In this document: positions 8,089 through 16,253 of the stretch, piece after piece
Numbering within the stretch: the first letter of the stretch is position 1
Layout: the number at the start of each line of letters is the position of its first letter
Origin: Clostridium sp. CAG:245
GTDB taxonomy: Bacteria > Bacillota > Clostridia > TANB77 > CAG-508
Direction of reading: 5' to 3'
Assembly (NCBI GenBank): GCA_000435175.1
Contig: FR880030.1
Location: 4,320 to 50,478, forward strand
DNA: 46,159 nucleotides
Program-made: the position numbers and the translations under genes
Notes under the pieces: model-generated
Told to the model about the DNA's origin: nothing
The model's input: only the letters and a program-made list of their open reading frames with translations
Database searches by the model: none

Positions 8089-9701
8089 GGCAACTCTCCT
8101 TCTATTACAATTTTTACAATGTTACCTTCTTTTGTCGCTTCTGAAGATACAACAGATGAAGGTGTTAATACTCCTTTAGATTTTAATAAAGCTTTAAAAT
8201 ATGCTAATTGTTCATATTTTTCTGATTGAGCATTTATTACAATCTTTCTGGCGCTTGGGTTTTCTATTGATGTAAGTACTACTTCTTTTGGAATAACATA
8301 CATTATCTCACTTAAGAATGTAGTAATTACATTTTTATATGCATTCTTAGTATTTGCAGTATCTGATGCATTTTGTAAATTTGTTGTAAGTGTTGTATAT
8401 TCAGATGTTTTTGAATTTATTTTTTCTCTATCTCTATCTATTAATGTTATTTGAGCATTTATATCAGTTTTTGTATCACTAATTTCTTTTTCTTTTTCTT
8501 GTATTCCATAGTCTATATACGTTGCAAGCCCTCCATAAACAACTAATAGTACTAATACTCCGAAAAAATCACGCATAACCCATTGTTTTACTTTTGGTGA
8601 ATTCAAATTGATATTTATTTTCTTTTTACCATTGTCTTTTCCTTTTTTTCCACCAAATGTAATATCTGAGAATAATGCTTCCTTAATTTGCTTCCAAGTA
8701 TTCTTTTTATTGAAGTTCATATTTGCGAGTCCATATTCAAGTCCTTGCAATGCAAGTGATATTGCAGAGTTTACCTCAATATAGTCTTTCATATTAACCT
8801 TTGGGCTATCTTCTATAAAGAATGGTTTTAATATTTCACATTTTATTCCATCTAAAAGTTCTTCAAAATACAAATCTATATTATTTATTACAGAAGCTGT
8901 TCCAGTAATATAAACTTTATTTATTTTTATTAAAGATGCCCCTATTATGTCTTTTACCTGACTTGCTATAGTAAATAAGTTTGGAACAATATAATTCAAA
9001 TAACCGTTTTCTTGTTGTTGTAGTCCTTGTCCCTCCATTGTGTATATCGTTGTATTCTTACATATTTCGTATGCCTTTAAATACGAATTTTCTTTACTAT
9101 TTATTTCATCTAGTATTTGTTGAGCTCCAACATCTAACTTTTGTACATCATATATTTTACTTCCTACTAATGTAGTAATATTTGTAATATCTTCAATGTT
9201 TACTATTAATACATTTTCCTTTTCATTTGTCTGTGCAATATTTGGAATCGTTAAAGCAATTGGTGTTATGTTCTGTAATTTCTTACCATCAAAATTTTGT
9301 ATCACTTGATTTATTTTCATTTTGTTTTCAGAAACATGTATTACTTTTATCTTTGTCTTATCATTTTGGTCATTAACAATCGCATATCTTGCTTCAAGTG
9401 CATTTGGATTATATTGTTTTTCTGTGCATAAAGACTCAAACTCTGTTTCAATTGCCTTTGCCAAATCTTTTCTACTCAATAAATCTGACATATAAAAATA
9501 ATTGTACATTTCGTCTGTAATATTTACACTTATTGGGTCTTTAAAACTAAAGGTCTCAGATACTATTTGGTCAATTGTTTGTAATAAATCAGAATATATT
9601 TTTATTCCGAAGGCATCAACCTTTAAGTCATTTTTTTCTTTAGTTATTTTTGCGTATTTAATAATATTTCTATCTATATATATTCCTAAACAACTAGCCA
9701 T
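8085..9701 (-). CDS. PilM-PilN fusion protein
   Basis: 538 residues, about the sum of PilM and PilN. Residues 1-330 are an actin-like PilM domain (start SCLGIYIDRNIIKYAKI; ATPase-fold elements VLIVNIEDITNITTLV near 164-179 and VYITGTASVINNI near 263-275). After a lysine-rich linker (about 350-375), one membrane helix (about 379-398, FFGVLVLLVVYGGLATYID) leads into a coiled coil (about 400-450). A PilN-like ferredoxin domain containing MYVIPKEVVLTSIENPSARKI follows. In most species PilM is cytoplasmic and binds the short cytoplasmic tail of PilN; here both are one chain. It is the first gene of the operon and its ATGA stop overlaps pilO. The ribosome-binding site is AAAGGAAT. Confidence 0.82.
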   Translation of the reverse strand: MASCLGIYIDRNIIKYAKITKEKNDLKVDAFGIKIYSDLLQTIDQIVSETFSFKDPISVNITDEMYNYFYMSDLLSRKDLAKAIETEFESLCTEKQYNPNALEARYAIVNDQNDKTKIKVIHVSENKMKINQVIQNFDGKKLQNITPIALTIPNIAQTNEKENVLIVNIEDITNITTLVGSKIYDVQKLDVGAQQILDEINSKENSYLKAYEICKNTTIYTMEGQGLQQQENGYLNYIVPNLFTIASQVKDIIGASLIKINKVYITGTASVINNIDLYFEELLDGIKCEILKPFFIEDSPKVNMKDYIEVNSAISLALQGLEYGLANMNFNKKNTWKQIKEALFSDITFGGKKGKDNGKKKININLNSPKVKQWVMRDFFGVLVLLVVYGGLATYIDYGIQEKEKEISDTKTDINAQITLIDRDREKINSKTSEYTTLTTNLQNASDTANTKNAYKNVITTFLSEIMYVIPKEVVLTSIENPSARKIVINAQSEKYEQLAYFKALLKSKGVLTPSSVVSSEATKEGNIVKIVIEGELP

Positions 9702-9997
9702 TCCGATTCCTTTCTTTTATTTTTATATATTTATTTTTTACATTTTTCATTAAAAAAATACAATAAAATATAAAATATAATTCATTCACTAATATTTTAT
9801 CTTTTTTTGAAAAAAAGTCAACATATATATCCAAATAGTAACCAAAATGTAATATTGTAATATTTTTGAAACTTTTGTACAAAAAAAATATCTTATTTTC
9901 TATTAAGCTTGTTTTTTAATAGTTTATTTGTACTATGTAAAAAACTAATTTATAGCTCTTTCAAAAATAAGATATTATATTTTCTACCCCCATGCAA
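9702..9997. other. Intergenic region upstream of the pilus operon
   Basis: 296 bases, extremely AT-rich. It must contain the pilus operon promoter on the minus strand, but I cannot single out one convincing -35/-10 pair. Its right part holds the inverted repeat listed separately as a uppP terminator. I see no protein-coding frame with a ribosome-binding site. Confidence 0.5.
9881..9976 (-). terminator. Probable terminator of uppP with a long loop
   Basis: A perfect 13-base inverted repeat (AATATCTTATTTT at 9887-9899 and its complement at 9964-9976) is separated by 64 bases. On the minus strand the second arm is followed by TTTTTTT. The long loop is unusual for an intrinsic terminator, so the loop may hold further structure or a small RNA. 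Confidence 0.5.
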
Positions 9998-10801
9998 CTA
10001 ATGTATTATTGCAACTATTATTATTAGAATTCCAAATATTACTCTATACACTGCAAATATTTTGAAACTTCCTTTTTTTATGTACTTTAACAAAAACTTT
10101 ATTACTAGTAAGCCAACTAAGAAACTTGCTAATACTCCTATTATAAATGGTACACTAAATACAAAGTCTTTAAACTTTAGCACTGTTGCAGCAAAAACTA
10201 TTGGTGTTGATAATAAAAACGAATATTTTGTTGCAGCTTCTCTAGTTACACCCATGGCTCTTGCCGTTGTAATGGTAACTCCAGAACGAGATACTCCTGG
10301 TATAAAAGCAAGTGCTTGTGATAATCCAATTAAAAATGTTTGCTTTAATGTCATTTCTTCATATTTTACTTTGTTCTTAGAATTTTTATCTACAAAGTAC
10401 AATACAACACCCATTACCATTAATGCTATTGCAATTATTATTGGTCTATTTAACATGTCTTGACAAAAATGATCTAATAAAAATCCGATTATTCCTCCTG
10501 GTATTGTTGCTAAAACAATATACCAAAACATTCTTCCTTGTACTGTTTTTTCTTTTTTAACAGCATATTTAAAGCCGCCTTTTATAAGTTCTATCCAATC
10601 CTTAAAAAATACAATTACTATTGCAAGCAATGTTCCAAAGTGAAGTGCTACATCAAATCCATTAAAAGCTTCTGTAAAGCCTGGTTGATTTATCCAACCA
10701 AGCATCCATGGTATAATATTTAAGTGTGCAGAACTAGATATTGGTAATAATTCTGTTATCCCTTGCACAATTCCTAAAATAAGTGCCTGATATATTTCCA
10801 T
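9998..10801 (-). CDS. uppP: Undecaprenyl-diphosphate phosphatase UppP (BacA)
   Basis: 267 residues, the normal length, with about eight membrane segments. The family signatures are complete: QGITELLPISSSAHLNI near residues 14-30 with the catalytic Glu and Ser residues, and IPGVSRSGVTITTARAMG near 160-180 with the catalytic Arg. The enzyme removes the terminal phosphate from undecaprenyl diphosphate at the outer face of the membrane and so recycles the lipid carrier for peptidoglycan. It confers bacitracin tolerance in many species. It is transcribed alone, with an AAGGAGAAAAAAG ribosome-binding site. Confidence 0.97.
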   Translation of the reverse strand: MEIYQALILGIVQGITELLPISSSAHLNIIPWMLGWINQPGFTEAFNGFDVALHFGTLLAIVIVFFKDWIELIKGGFKYAVKKEKTVQGRMFWYIVLATIPGGIIGFLLDHFCQDMLNRPIIIAIALMVMGVVLYFVDKNSKNKVKYEEMTLKQTFLIGLSQALAFIPGVSRSGVTITTARAMGVTREAATKYSFLLSTPIVFAATVLKFKDFVFSVPFIIGVLASFLVGLLVIKFLLKYIKKGSFKIFAVYRVIFGILIIIVAIIH

Positions 10802-10974
10802 TTTCTTTTTTCTCCTTATATTTTATTATATTTTCCTACATTATAAATATGAATATTTAATATTAGCAAAGTAATACACAATATAATCCTATTTTTATAA
10901 TCTCTTTACTTTATAAATGTAACTTTTACATTGTTCTTTTACTTTTTCATAGAAATTTTCATATTTCTATAATC

Positions 10975-12198
10975 TTATTCTTTCTCTACTTCATTATCTA
11001 AATTAATTGTTTGCTGTTTTGTTTTCTTTACATTTTCCATCATTTCTATATCATTGTTATTTAATTTTCCAACTATCTTACAAGTATTATCTAAATATAG
11101 GTCTATGAACATTTCTTTTTTACTTAATGTTTTTCTCTTATTTTTCTTCTTGCCATCCACACTTAATCGTGGTTTATTCACTTCATCGATTATCGGCATA
11201 AATATATTTTCATCAGCCATTTTATCATATAATGTTGGATTTTCTTCTATAGCAATATTCACATAGTTTTTGGCTTTTTCAGTTTCGCCCTTTATCATTG
11301 CAATTCTTGCCAAATAATAATATGCTCCAGATTCCACTTCTTCTGCTTCTATACATTCCATGAAATACTTTTCTGCTTCTTCTAGGTCACCATATAGCAG
11401 ATTAATTTGTCCTAAACTATAGCGAGCATGGTATAACGCACTATTTATTTGTGCTGCTTTTTCATAGCATTCCTTCGCCTTTGCAAAATCGTTTAACAGT
11501 GTATATGTCATTCCTAAATGATAGTATAAATCATAATCTGCTGGTCTATATTTTAATGCATTCATATAGACTTGAACCGCTTCTTTAAATTCTTTCTTAC
11601 TATTTAATATATCTGCTAAAATCATGCTTGCTTCATAGTAATCTGGCTTATTTCTAATAAGTTCTCCTAAAATTTCAATTGCTTCCTTTTCTCTTCCAAT
11701 ACTACCACATAGCTTTCCTATTTTTAGGTATATTTCTTTATCATCTTGATTTAGTTCATAAGTTTTTTCATATTCTTCTAAGGCAAGCTCATATTTTTCT
11801 GCCTTTTCATATATTTCTGCTAAATATTTATGACCCTTTATGGAATTAGGATATTTTTCTACCAATTGTAGCAAATACTTTTTTGCGACCTCTTCTTTTC
11901 CAATTAATATAGTAACTTTTGCAACCAAAACATAGAATACTTCTGCAAAATCAATCTTCTTTTTATATTCTAGCCATATGAAAAAGATTGGTAATATTAC
12001 AGATAATAAATACATTATTAATTTTACAATTGCGCCAAAGCTTTTACCAAAGCTTAACTCTATAAAATTTATGGCAATTCCAACAAATTGCGTAATTAAT
12101 AAATAAACATAGCTTGTATCATTTTTTCTTATAAATTTTATAAAAATGAGTATAAATAATGTAAATGCAAACAAGTTGAATATTATTTTTTCAAGCAT
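10975..12198 (-). CDS. Membrane-anchored TPR-repeat protein
   Basis: 407 residues. The first 85 contain three hydrophobic segments. They are followed by at least six tetratricopeptide repeats between about 100 and 320 (for example GHKYLAEIYEKAEKYELALEEYEK, YYHLGMTYTLLNDFAKAKECYEKA and YHARYSLGQINLLYGDLEEAEKYF). The last 60 residues are charged and lysine-rich. TPR domains are protein-binding scaffolds; no partner can be named. It ends directly before a weak hairpin (about 10950-10968). The gene is 14 bases after the pyrophosphatase stop, on the same strand, so the two probably form an operon. Confidence 0.85.
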   Translation of the reverse strand: MLEKIIFNLFAFTLFILIFIKFIRKNDTSYVYLLITQFVGIAINFIELSFGKSFGAIVKLIMYLLSVILPIFFIWLEYKKKIDFAEVFYVLVAKVTILIGKEEVAKKYLLQLVEKYPNSIKGHKYLAEIYEKAEKYELALEEYEKTYELNQDDKEIYLKIGKLCGSIGREKEAIEILGELIRNKPDYYEASMILADILNSKKEFKEAVQVYMNALKYRPADYDLYYHLGMTYTLLNDFAKAKECYEKAAQINSALYHARYSLGQINLLYGDLEEAEKYFMECIEAEEVESGAYYYLARIAMIKGETEKAKNYVNIAIEENPTLYDKMADENIFMPIIDEVNKPRLSVDGKKKNKRKTLSKKEMFIDLYLDNTCKIVGKLNNNDIEMMENVKKTKQQTINLDNEVEKE

Positions 12199-12212
12199 TG
12201 TTCTCTCCTTAA

Positions 12213-12746
12213 TTATTTATTTTCAAACTCTTTTTTATAATTTTCTAGAGCTTCTTGTATTATTTTTTCTGCCTCTTCTCTTCCCATCATTTTATCAACT
12301 GAAGTAACTTTTCCTTCTAATTGTTTATACACTTCGAAGAAATGCATAATTTCTGCAGATGTTTGTGCTGGTATTTCAGATATATCTCTATACTCATTTA
12401 AGAAAGGGTCCTTCTTTGGTATAGCGATTATTTTTTCATCATCTTCTCCGCTATCTGTCATTCTAAGTACCCCAATAGGATAACACTCAACCAATGTAAG
12501 TGGATAAATTTCTTCTTGACAAAGTACAAGGACATCAAGAGGATCATGATCCCCTGCATATGTTCTTGGTATAAATCCATAATTGGCTGGATAGTGAGTT
12601 GCTGTATATAATACTCTATCTAATCTTAATGCTCCAGTTTTCTTATCAAGTTCGTACTTATTTTTACATCCTTTTGGTATTTCAATTACTGCTAAAAAAT
12701 CATCTTTTTTTATTCTTTCTTCATCAATGTCATGCCAAATGTTCAT
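12213..12746 (-). CDS. ppa: Inorganic pyrophosphatase, soluble family I
   Basis: 177 residues, the family norm. The metal-binding signature is AGDHDPLDVLVL (Asp66, Asp68 and Asp71; the usual form is DGDPLDV), with the preceding HYPANYGFIPRTY substrate loop and the later TDSGEDDEKIIAI element carrying Asp102/Asp103. The enzyme hydrolyses pyrophosphate released by nucleic acid and tRNA charging reactions in the cytoplasm. It is the first gene of a two-gene unit with the TPR protein. The ribosome-binding site is GAAAGAAGGAAT. Confidence 0.97.
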   Translation of the reverse strand: MNIWHDIDEERIKKDDFLAVIEIPKGCKNKYELDKKTGALRLDRVLYTATHYPANYGFIPRTYAGDHDPLDVLVLCQEEIYPLTLVECYPIGVLRMTDSGEDDEKIIAIPKKDPFLNEYRDISEIPAQTSAEIMHFFEVYKQLEGKVTSVDKMMGREEAEKIIQEALENYKKEFENK

Positions 12747-13017
12747 ATAAATTCCTTCTTTCCTTTTTGATATTTTTTATTTTAAGGCATTTATATGAAA
12801 AAGTCTAGTATTTTAAGAATAAATCTGAAAATTTTCAAAATTCATTCTTTACTCTCCCCATTATACTTCTCTATAAAATTAAAATTTTTCATAATTTTGT
12901 TTGTATGCAAAAATTTATTTCATAAATTTTCTGTGCAATATTTTCTATTATTTAAAAATTAAATTTCATGTGTTTAATTTTAATTATTACATTACTTCAG
13001 AAATCAAACAAATTATA

Positions 13018-13212
13018 CTATCTTATTTTTATCAGTTTTCTACACAACTTATTAAATCCACTCTGACTAAAATATTGAATAGATTGACTTGATAAAAGTT
13101 TTTCTTCCATAGCAAACCTATTCCATTCTTTTTCAGAAGGAATTATTCTTGTTATATTCATATATAATTGTAGTGCTTGCATACTTTGGTTGTATTTTTC
13201 TAACATTACCAT
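13018..13212 (-). CDS. Small protein following the XRE regulator
   Basis: 64 residues. It contains RIIPSEKEWNRFAMEEKLLSSQSIQYFSQSGFNKLCRKL. From memory this resembles short Clostridia proteins with a (I/L)P(S/T)E-x-EWN-x-(F/Y)A...LSS-x-(S/T)-(I/M)...(G/S)-x-x-FN-x-LC pattern, found next to small XRE regulators. I know no function for them. The start overlaps the 3' end of the XRE gene by 7 bases, which indicates translational coupling and supports it being real despite its size. Confidence 0.6.
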   Translation of the reverse strand: MVMLEKYNQSMQALQLYMNITRIIPSEKEWNRFAMEEKLLSSQSIQYFSQSGFNKLCRKLIKIR

Positions 13213-13406
13213 CTCACCCTATATAATTCTGTTATTTCTACATTTAATGCTCTAGCAAGTCTTACCATTACAAGTAAACTAGGGCTTTTAAATGCCTTTT
13301 CAATATCACTAATGTGCGCAACTGATACACCACTTTTTCTTGACAATCCTGAAATTGTCATTCCTTTCTGCTCGCGCACCTCTTTTACTAAAATTTCTAT
13401 ATGCAT
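13206..13406 (-). CDS. XRE-family helix-turn-helix regulator
   Basis: 66 residues, essentially a lone Cro/C1-type HTH: VREQKGMTISGLSRKSGVSVAHISDIEKAFKSPSLLVMVRLARALNV. The recognition helix is SVAHISDIE. It starts with a GGTGAAGGAAG ribosome-binding site. Such minimal regulators usually repress their own promoter and a nearby gene. A palindrome TTCGCTATGGCGAA lies 54 bases upstream (13460-13473), just past a TACAAT that could be its -10 box, and is a candidate operator. It is coupled to the 64-residue gene downstream. Confidence 0.85.
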   Translation of the reverse strand: MHIEILVKEVREQKGMTISGLSRKSGVSVAHISDIEKAFKSPSLLVMVRLARALNVEITELYRVRW

Positions 13407-13851
13407 ACTTCCTTCACCGGTTCTTCTTCAAAATTTTAAATATTAAATCATACCTAGCTTTCGCTATGGCGAATATTGTAACTTTTTTATTTATTTTTAC
13501 TTAAATGTTTATAATTAGAAACGGTGCTCTACCTAATATAGCAATTATTTTGTACATTTTATAATATCACATTTTTTGGAAATTTTATTTTAAATCGTTC
13601 GACAAATTTTGACATAAAATTTACTTTTATTTTATTTTCTCATATTGGGTTAAAATTATACGCTAAATTTTCAAATTTCGGCATTATATCTGTTTATTAA
13701 GACTTTTATTTTTATTAAGCTTTACCCAAACACAAATAATTTTGAGCTTATAGAATTTAAATTGAAACATAGTTTTAATAGCCCAAATACTGTTTTTTAT
13801 AGATTTTTATTTTAATTTTCTCAACATTTTTCATTTTTTTCATTTTTTCTA
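13407..13851. other. AT-rich intergenic region with a palindromic operator candidate
   Basis: 445 bases without a supportable gene. Its left end holds the palindrome TTCGCTATGGCGAA (13460-13473) next to a TACAAT -10-like hexamer on the minus strand. The rest is AT-rich, with no RNA structure or frame I can defend. The promoter of the XRE gene should be here. Confidence 0.5.
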
Positions 13852-13881
13852 TTGACAAATACTCCTCCTTTGTAGTACAAT
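13852..13881 (+). promoter_or_regulatory. Promoter of tRNA-Leu
   Basis: TTGACA (13852-13857), an 18-base spacer and TACAAT (13876-13881), ending 31 bases before the mature tRNA. This is a near-consensus housekeeping sigma site. Confidence 0.8.
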
Positions 13882-13912
13882 ACATTTCGTTAGCCAGTTA
13901 AGTGACTTATAT

Positions 13913-14000
13913 GCAGATGTGGCGGAACTGGTAGACGCACAGGACTTAAAATCCTGCGGTTGAATAAACCGTGCCGGTTCGATTCCGGCCATCTGCACCA
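13913..14000 (+). tRNA. tRNA-Leu (anticodon TAA)
   Basis: 88 bases including an encoded CCA. The acceptor arms GCAGATG/CATCTGC pair perfectly. The anticodon stem AGGA/TCCT encloses ACTTAAAAT with anticodon TAA. The long variable arm expected of class II tRNAs (TGCGGTTGAATAAACCGT) is present, and the T arm is GCCGGTTCGATTCCGGC. The tRNA would read UUA and UUG codons. Confidence 0.97.
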
Positions 14001-14005
14001 AAATG

Positions 14006-14036
14006 AGAAACTGTATTAGAACAGTTTCTTTTTTGT
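14006..14036 (+). terminator. Terminator of tRNA-Leu
   Basis: The perfect 9-bp stem AGAAACTGT (14006-14014) / ACAGTTTCT (14021-14029) is followed by a T run (TTTTTG). It lies five bases past the tRNA CCA. Confidence 0.9.
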
Positions 14037-14056
14037 TTTACACTAACACATATAAA

Positions 14057-14139
14057 CCGGAATCGAAAAGGAGGATCAGAAAATAGTCCTGTGGACTATT
14101 TTCCCGACGCGGCTCGACGATTCCGCCCATTTGCACCAA
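14057..14139 (+). repeat. Degraded copy of the tRNA-Leu 3' end with a strong hairpin
   Basis: Positions 14118-14139 (CGATTCCGCCCATTTGCACCAA) repeat the last 22 bases of the tRNA plus one with two mismatches. Upstream, CGGAATCG (14058-14065) is complementary to CGATTCCG (14118-14125). An 11-bp hairpin GAAAATAGTCC-TGT-GGACTATTTTC (14079-14103) lies inside. This may be the scar of an element that used the tRNA 3' end as its attachment site, or a relic tRNA. Confidence 0.6.
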
Positions 14140-14221
14140 TAGGTATAAAAATTTTTTACTTTTGCATAAAACAATTAAACTATAACTTATATTTAATTAT
14201 AGCTATAGTTTAATTATAAAT

Positions 14222-14392
14222 TTATTCAATCTCTTCCATTTCTTCCATATTTTCAATATCTTCAATGTTCTCAAATTTTTCTGCATTATTTGCAGTTATA
14301 CCATCTTCCTTTTTATTAATGTTATTAATCACCGTAATCCCCAATATTATTAAAATTATTGCTGAAATACATAAAACTAATTTTTTATTCAT
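14222..14392 (-). CDS. Small single-pass membrane protein
   Basis: 56 residues from an ATG with a perfect AAAGGAGG site. One hydrophobic helix (about residues 4-23, KLVLCISAIILIILGITVIN) is followed by a strongly acidic tail with repeated (E/D)(I/M)E units. I recognise no family. The acidic tail resembles the neighbouring 174-residue protein in composition; the two genes are 69 bases apart on the same strand and may be an operon. Confidence 0.65.
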   Translation of the reverse strand: MNKKLVLCISAIILIILGITVINNINKKEDGITANNAEKFENIEDIENMEEMEEIE

Positions 14393-14461
14393 AAGTTTTT
14401 TCCTCCTTTAGTCCTATATTATACAATAATTACCATTTTTTCAAGTTTCTCTTAGATTTTT

Positions 14462-14986
14462 TTATTTGCAGGCATTTTCAATTCTAGTAACAAACTCTGG
14501 CATATTTTTTATCTTAGACACTTGATCCTTCATAAAGTCTTTTAATAAATCTGCTTCCTCTTTTGTTAATTCTTCATTTTCAAGAATATCTAAGACTAAT
14601 TTATCGCCTTTGATTTCTATATCGTCTTCTGAATAATATCCATCTTCTCCTGAATACTCATTTTGTGCAATTTCAGCTTTTAAAGCATCATATTCACTTG
14701 CTTTAAATTTTCGTATTATTTCTTCAATTTTTTTATTTCTAGCTTCATTTTCTTCTTCTGATTTTCTTAGTTTTTCTTCAAATTCTGGACTGAAAACCGT
14801 TTCTTCTTCAAAAATGTCATTTGAAGGTCTTATATAGGCTTCTTCTGGCACATTTTGAAGTATTGGCTCTGGTACATCAGGCACTACTTTAACTTTTTCA
14901 ATTATTGTAGAAACTGCTTTTATACTAACTGGAATTATAATTAGGGTTAAGATGGTTAAAACTATTAATATTTTTTTACTTTTCAT
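14462..14986 (-). CDS. Signal-anchored acidic protein of unknown function
   Basis: 174 residues from the ATG at 14986. I chose this start because of its ACGAGGAGAAA ribosome-binding site; the frame stays open to a GTG at 15034. A signal peptide or anchor (about residues 4-26, KKILIVLTILTLIIIPVSIKA) is followed by a charged, Glu/Lys-rich helical region with probable coiled coil (about 75-110, EFEEKLRKSEEENEARNKK). A second acidic segment has GEDGYYSEDD. No known family is evident. The protein is probably exposed outside the membrane. It lies downstream of the ECF sigma/anti-sigma pair but behind a separate terminator. Confidence 0.65.
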   Translation of the reverse strand: MKSKKILIVLTILTLIIIPVSIKAVSTIIEKVKVVPDVPEPILQNVPEEAYIRPSNDIFEEETVFSPEFEEKLRKSEEENEARNKKIEEIIRKFKASEYDALKAEIAQNEYSGEDGYYSEDDIEIKGDKLVLDILENEELTKEEADLLKDFMKDQVSKIKNMPEFVTRIENACK

Positions 14987-15196
14987 ATCTATTTTCTCCT
15001 CGTATAATATTTTTGAGTTATATGTTTTTAGCACCTCCGTATATACAATTTCTAATTTGTAGTATTAATAATAGCATTTAACTATTTTTTCACCTCCCTT
15101 TTATTTTTTTAATCTTGATTACCATATCTACATATAAGATACAACTACTAAAGAAAACAGATGCATTAATTTTTAATTTTTTTTAAAAAATATATA

Positions 15197-15230
15197 AATG
15201 AGACAAAACACATATTAGTGATGTCTCATT
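15197..15230 (-). terminator. Terminator after the anti-sigma gene
   Basis: The perfect 9-bp stem AATGAGACA (15197-15205) / TGTCTCATT (15222-15230) lies just past the stop at 15240. On the minus strand it is followed by TTTATATATTTTTT. Confidence 0.75.
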
Positions 15231-15239
15231 ATTTATTAT

Positions 15240-16253
15240 TTATTCTTCTATTTTTAGAATTTTATCATTTATTTCAAGTCTTATAGACTTATTTTTATCT
15301 ATTTTATTTTTAGTAATATCAAATTGCAAAATGCATTCATCTTGTTTATCATTGCTATCAATTATTATTTCTGTTCCTTCATAAGATTTTTCTCCAATAT
15401 ATATTTGTTTACTATTAATATATTCTTTAGCATTTAATATAATATACATCCCCGTATCATTTACTATACATTTTTTTATCTCAATATCATCCGTATTTTC
15501 AAAATTATAAAATTCGATGTTCTCTCTATTAACAAATTTCTCTGCTATATCAATTTTAAAATCACAATCACAATCTATTCTTATTACATTTTTCTCAGGA
15601 TTTTTCTCATCATACAATATTATACGATTAAAGCTTACATTTAATTGTTTCATTTTAGGATGTTCTTTTGAATAAATAAATACTAGTTCTTTTTTCTCTT
15701 TATTATCTGTACAATTTATTTTCTTGCTTCCTTTTACTGTTTTTACTTCATTCTCATCAGTATAACTATATATAACATTTTGATTTTCATCTTTTATATC
15801 TAAATAATTTACTGCCATTCTATAATTTTCATCCATGCTTTTAGCTGAACATAATGAAAATACTATATATAAATTTATATCATCTACCATCACATAATCT
15901 ACCTTTATCTTGTAGTCTTTATTAATTGTGACATAATTCATATTAACATTCTGAATATAATTTTCTTTTTCTATTGCATCTACTACGCTGTCATTATTTA
16001 TATTTATACTACTTAATGAAAATATATTTTTAAAAAATGATACAATATTTTGTGCAAACACTCCTCCTGTAGTTAAAGTAGTAATAGCCAATATTGTTAT
16101 AGCAATTTTACGGATTCCGAAATTATTTCTTTTACCATTGTAATTCATATTTTTTATAATATTTTGTGTCTTTTGCGGCACTTCTTTGTTTTCTTTAAAA
16201 TACTTAAATAGCATTTCATCAATTTCATCAAAGTCATTATCTTGATATTTCAT
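15240..16253 (-). CDS. Membrane protein, probable anti-sigma factor (DUF4179-like)
   Basis: 337 residues. A cytoplasmic N-terminus of about 45 residues (DEIDEMLFKYFKENKEVPQ) is followed by one membrane helix (about 48-66, IAITILAITTLTTGGVFA), a short amphipathic FFKNIFSL, and a large extracytoplasmic beta-rich domain with LVDDINLYIVFSL-type strands. This architecture matches DUF4179 proteins that accompany ECF sigma factors in Clostridia and Bacilli. The start overlaps the 3' end of the sigma gene by 17 bases, so the two are coupled. The expected job is to hold the sigma factor inactive until an envelope signal arrives. No zinc-binding anti-sigma motif is seen. Confidence 0.75.
   Translation of the reverse strand: MKYQDNDFDEIDEMLFKYFKENKEVPQKTQNIIKNMNYNGKRNNFGIRKIAITILAITTLTTGGVFAQNIVSFFKNIFSLSSININNDSVVDAIEKENYIQNVNMNYVTINKDYKIKVDYVMVDDINLYIVFSLCSAKSMDENYRMAVNYLDIKDENQNVIYSYTDENEVKTVKGSKKINCTDNKEKKELVFIYSKEHPKMKQLNVSFNRIILYDEKNPEKNVIRIDCDCDFKIDIAEKFVNRENIEFYNFENTDDIEIKKCIVNDTGMYIILNAKEYINSKQIYIGEKSYEGTEIIIDSNDKQDECILQFDITKNKIDKNKSIRLEINDKILKIEE

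Noticed and set aside
9694..9882. 62-codon minus-strand frame upstream of the PilM-PilN gene
   Set aside because: It is AT-rich without a ribosome-binding site and runs through the expected promoter region.
13407..13912. Search for a CRISPR array or structured RNA in the long AT-rich gap
   Set aside because: No regularly spaced repeats are seen; apart from the palindrome and the tRNA promoter there is only AT-rich sequence.
15035..15110. Possible 18-codon leader peptide on the minus strand with GGGAGGTG upstream
   Set aside because: It is too short, with no attenuator structure behind it and no logic tying it to the downstream gene.
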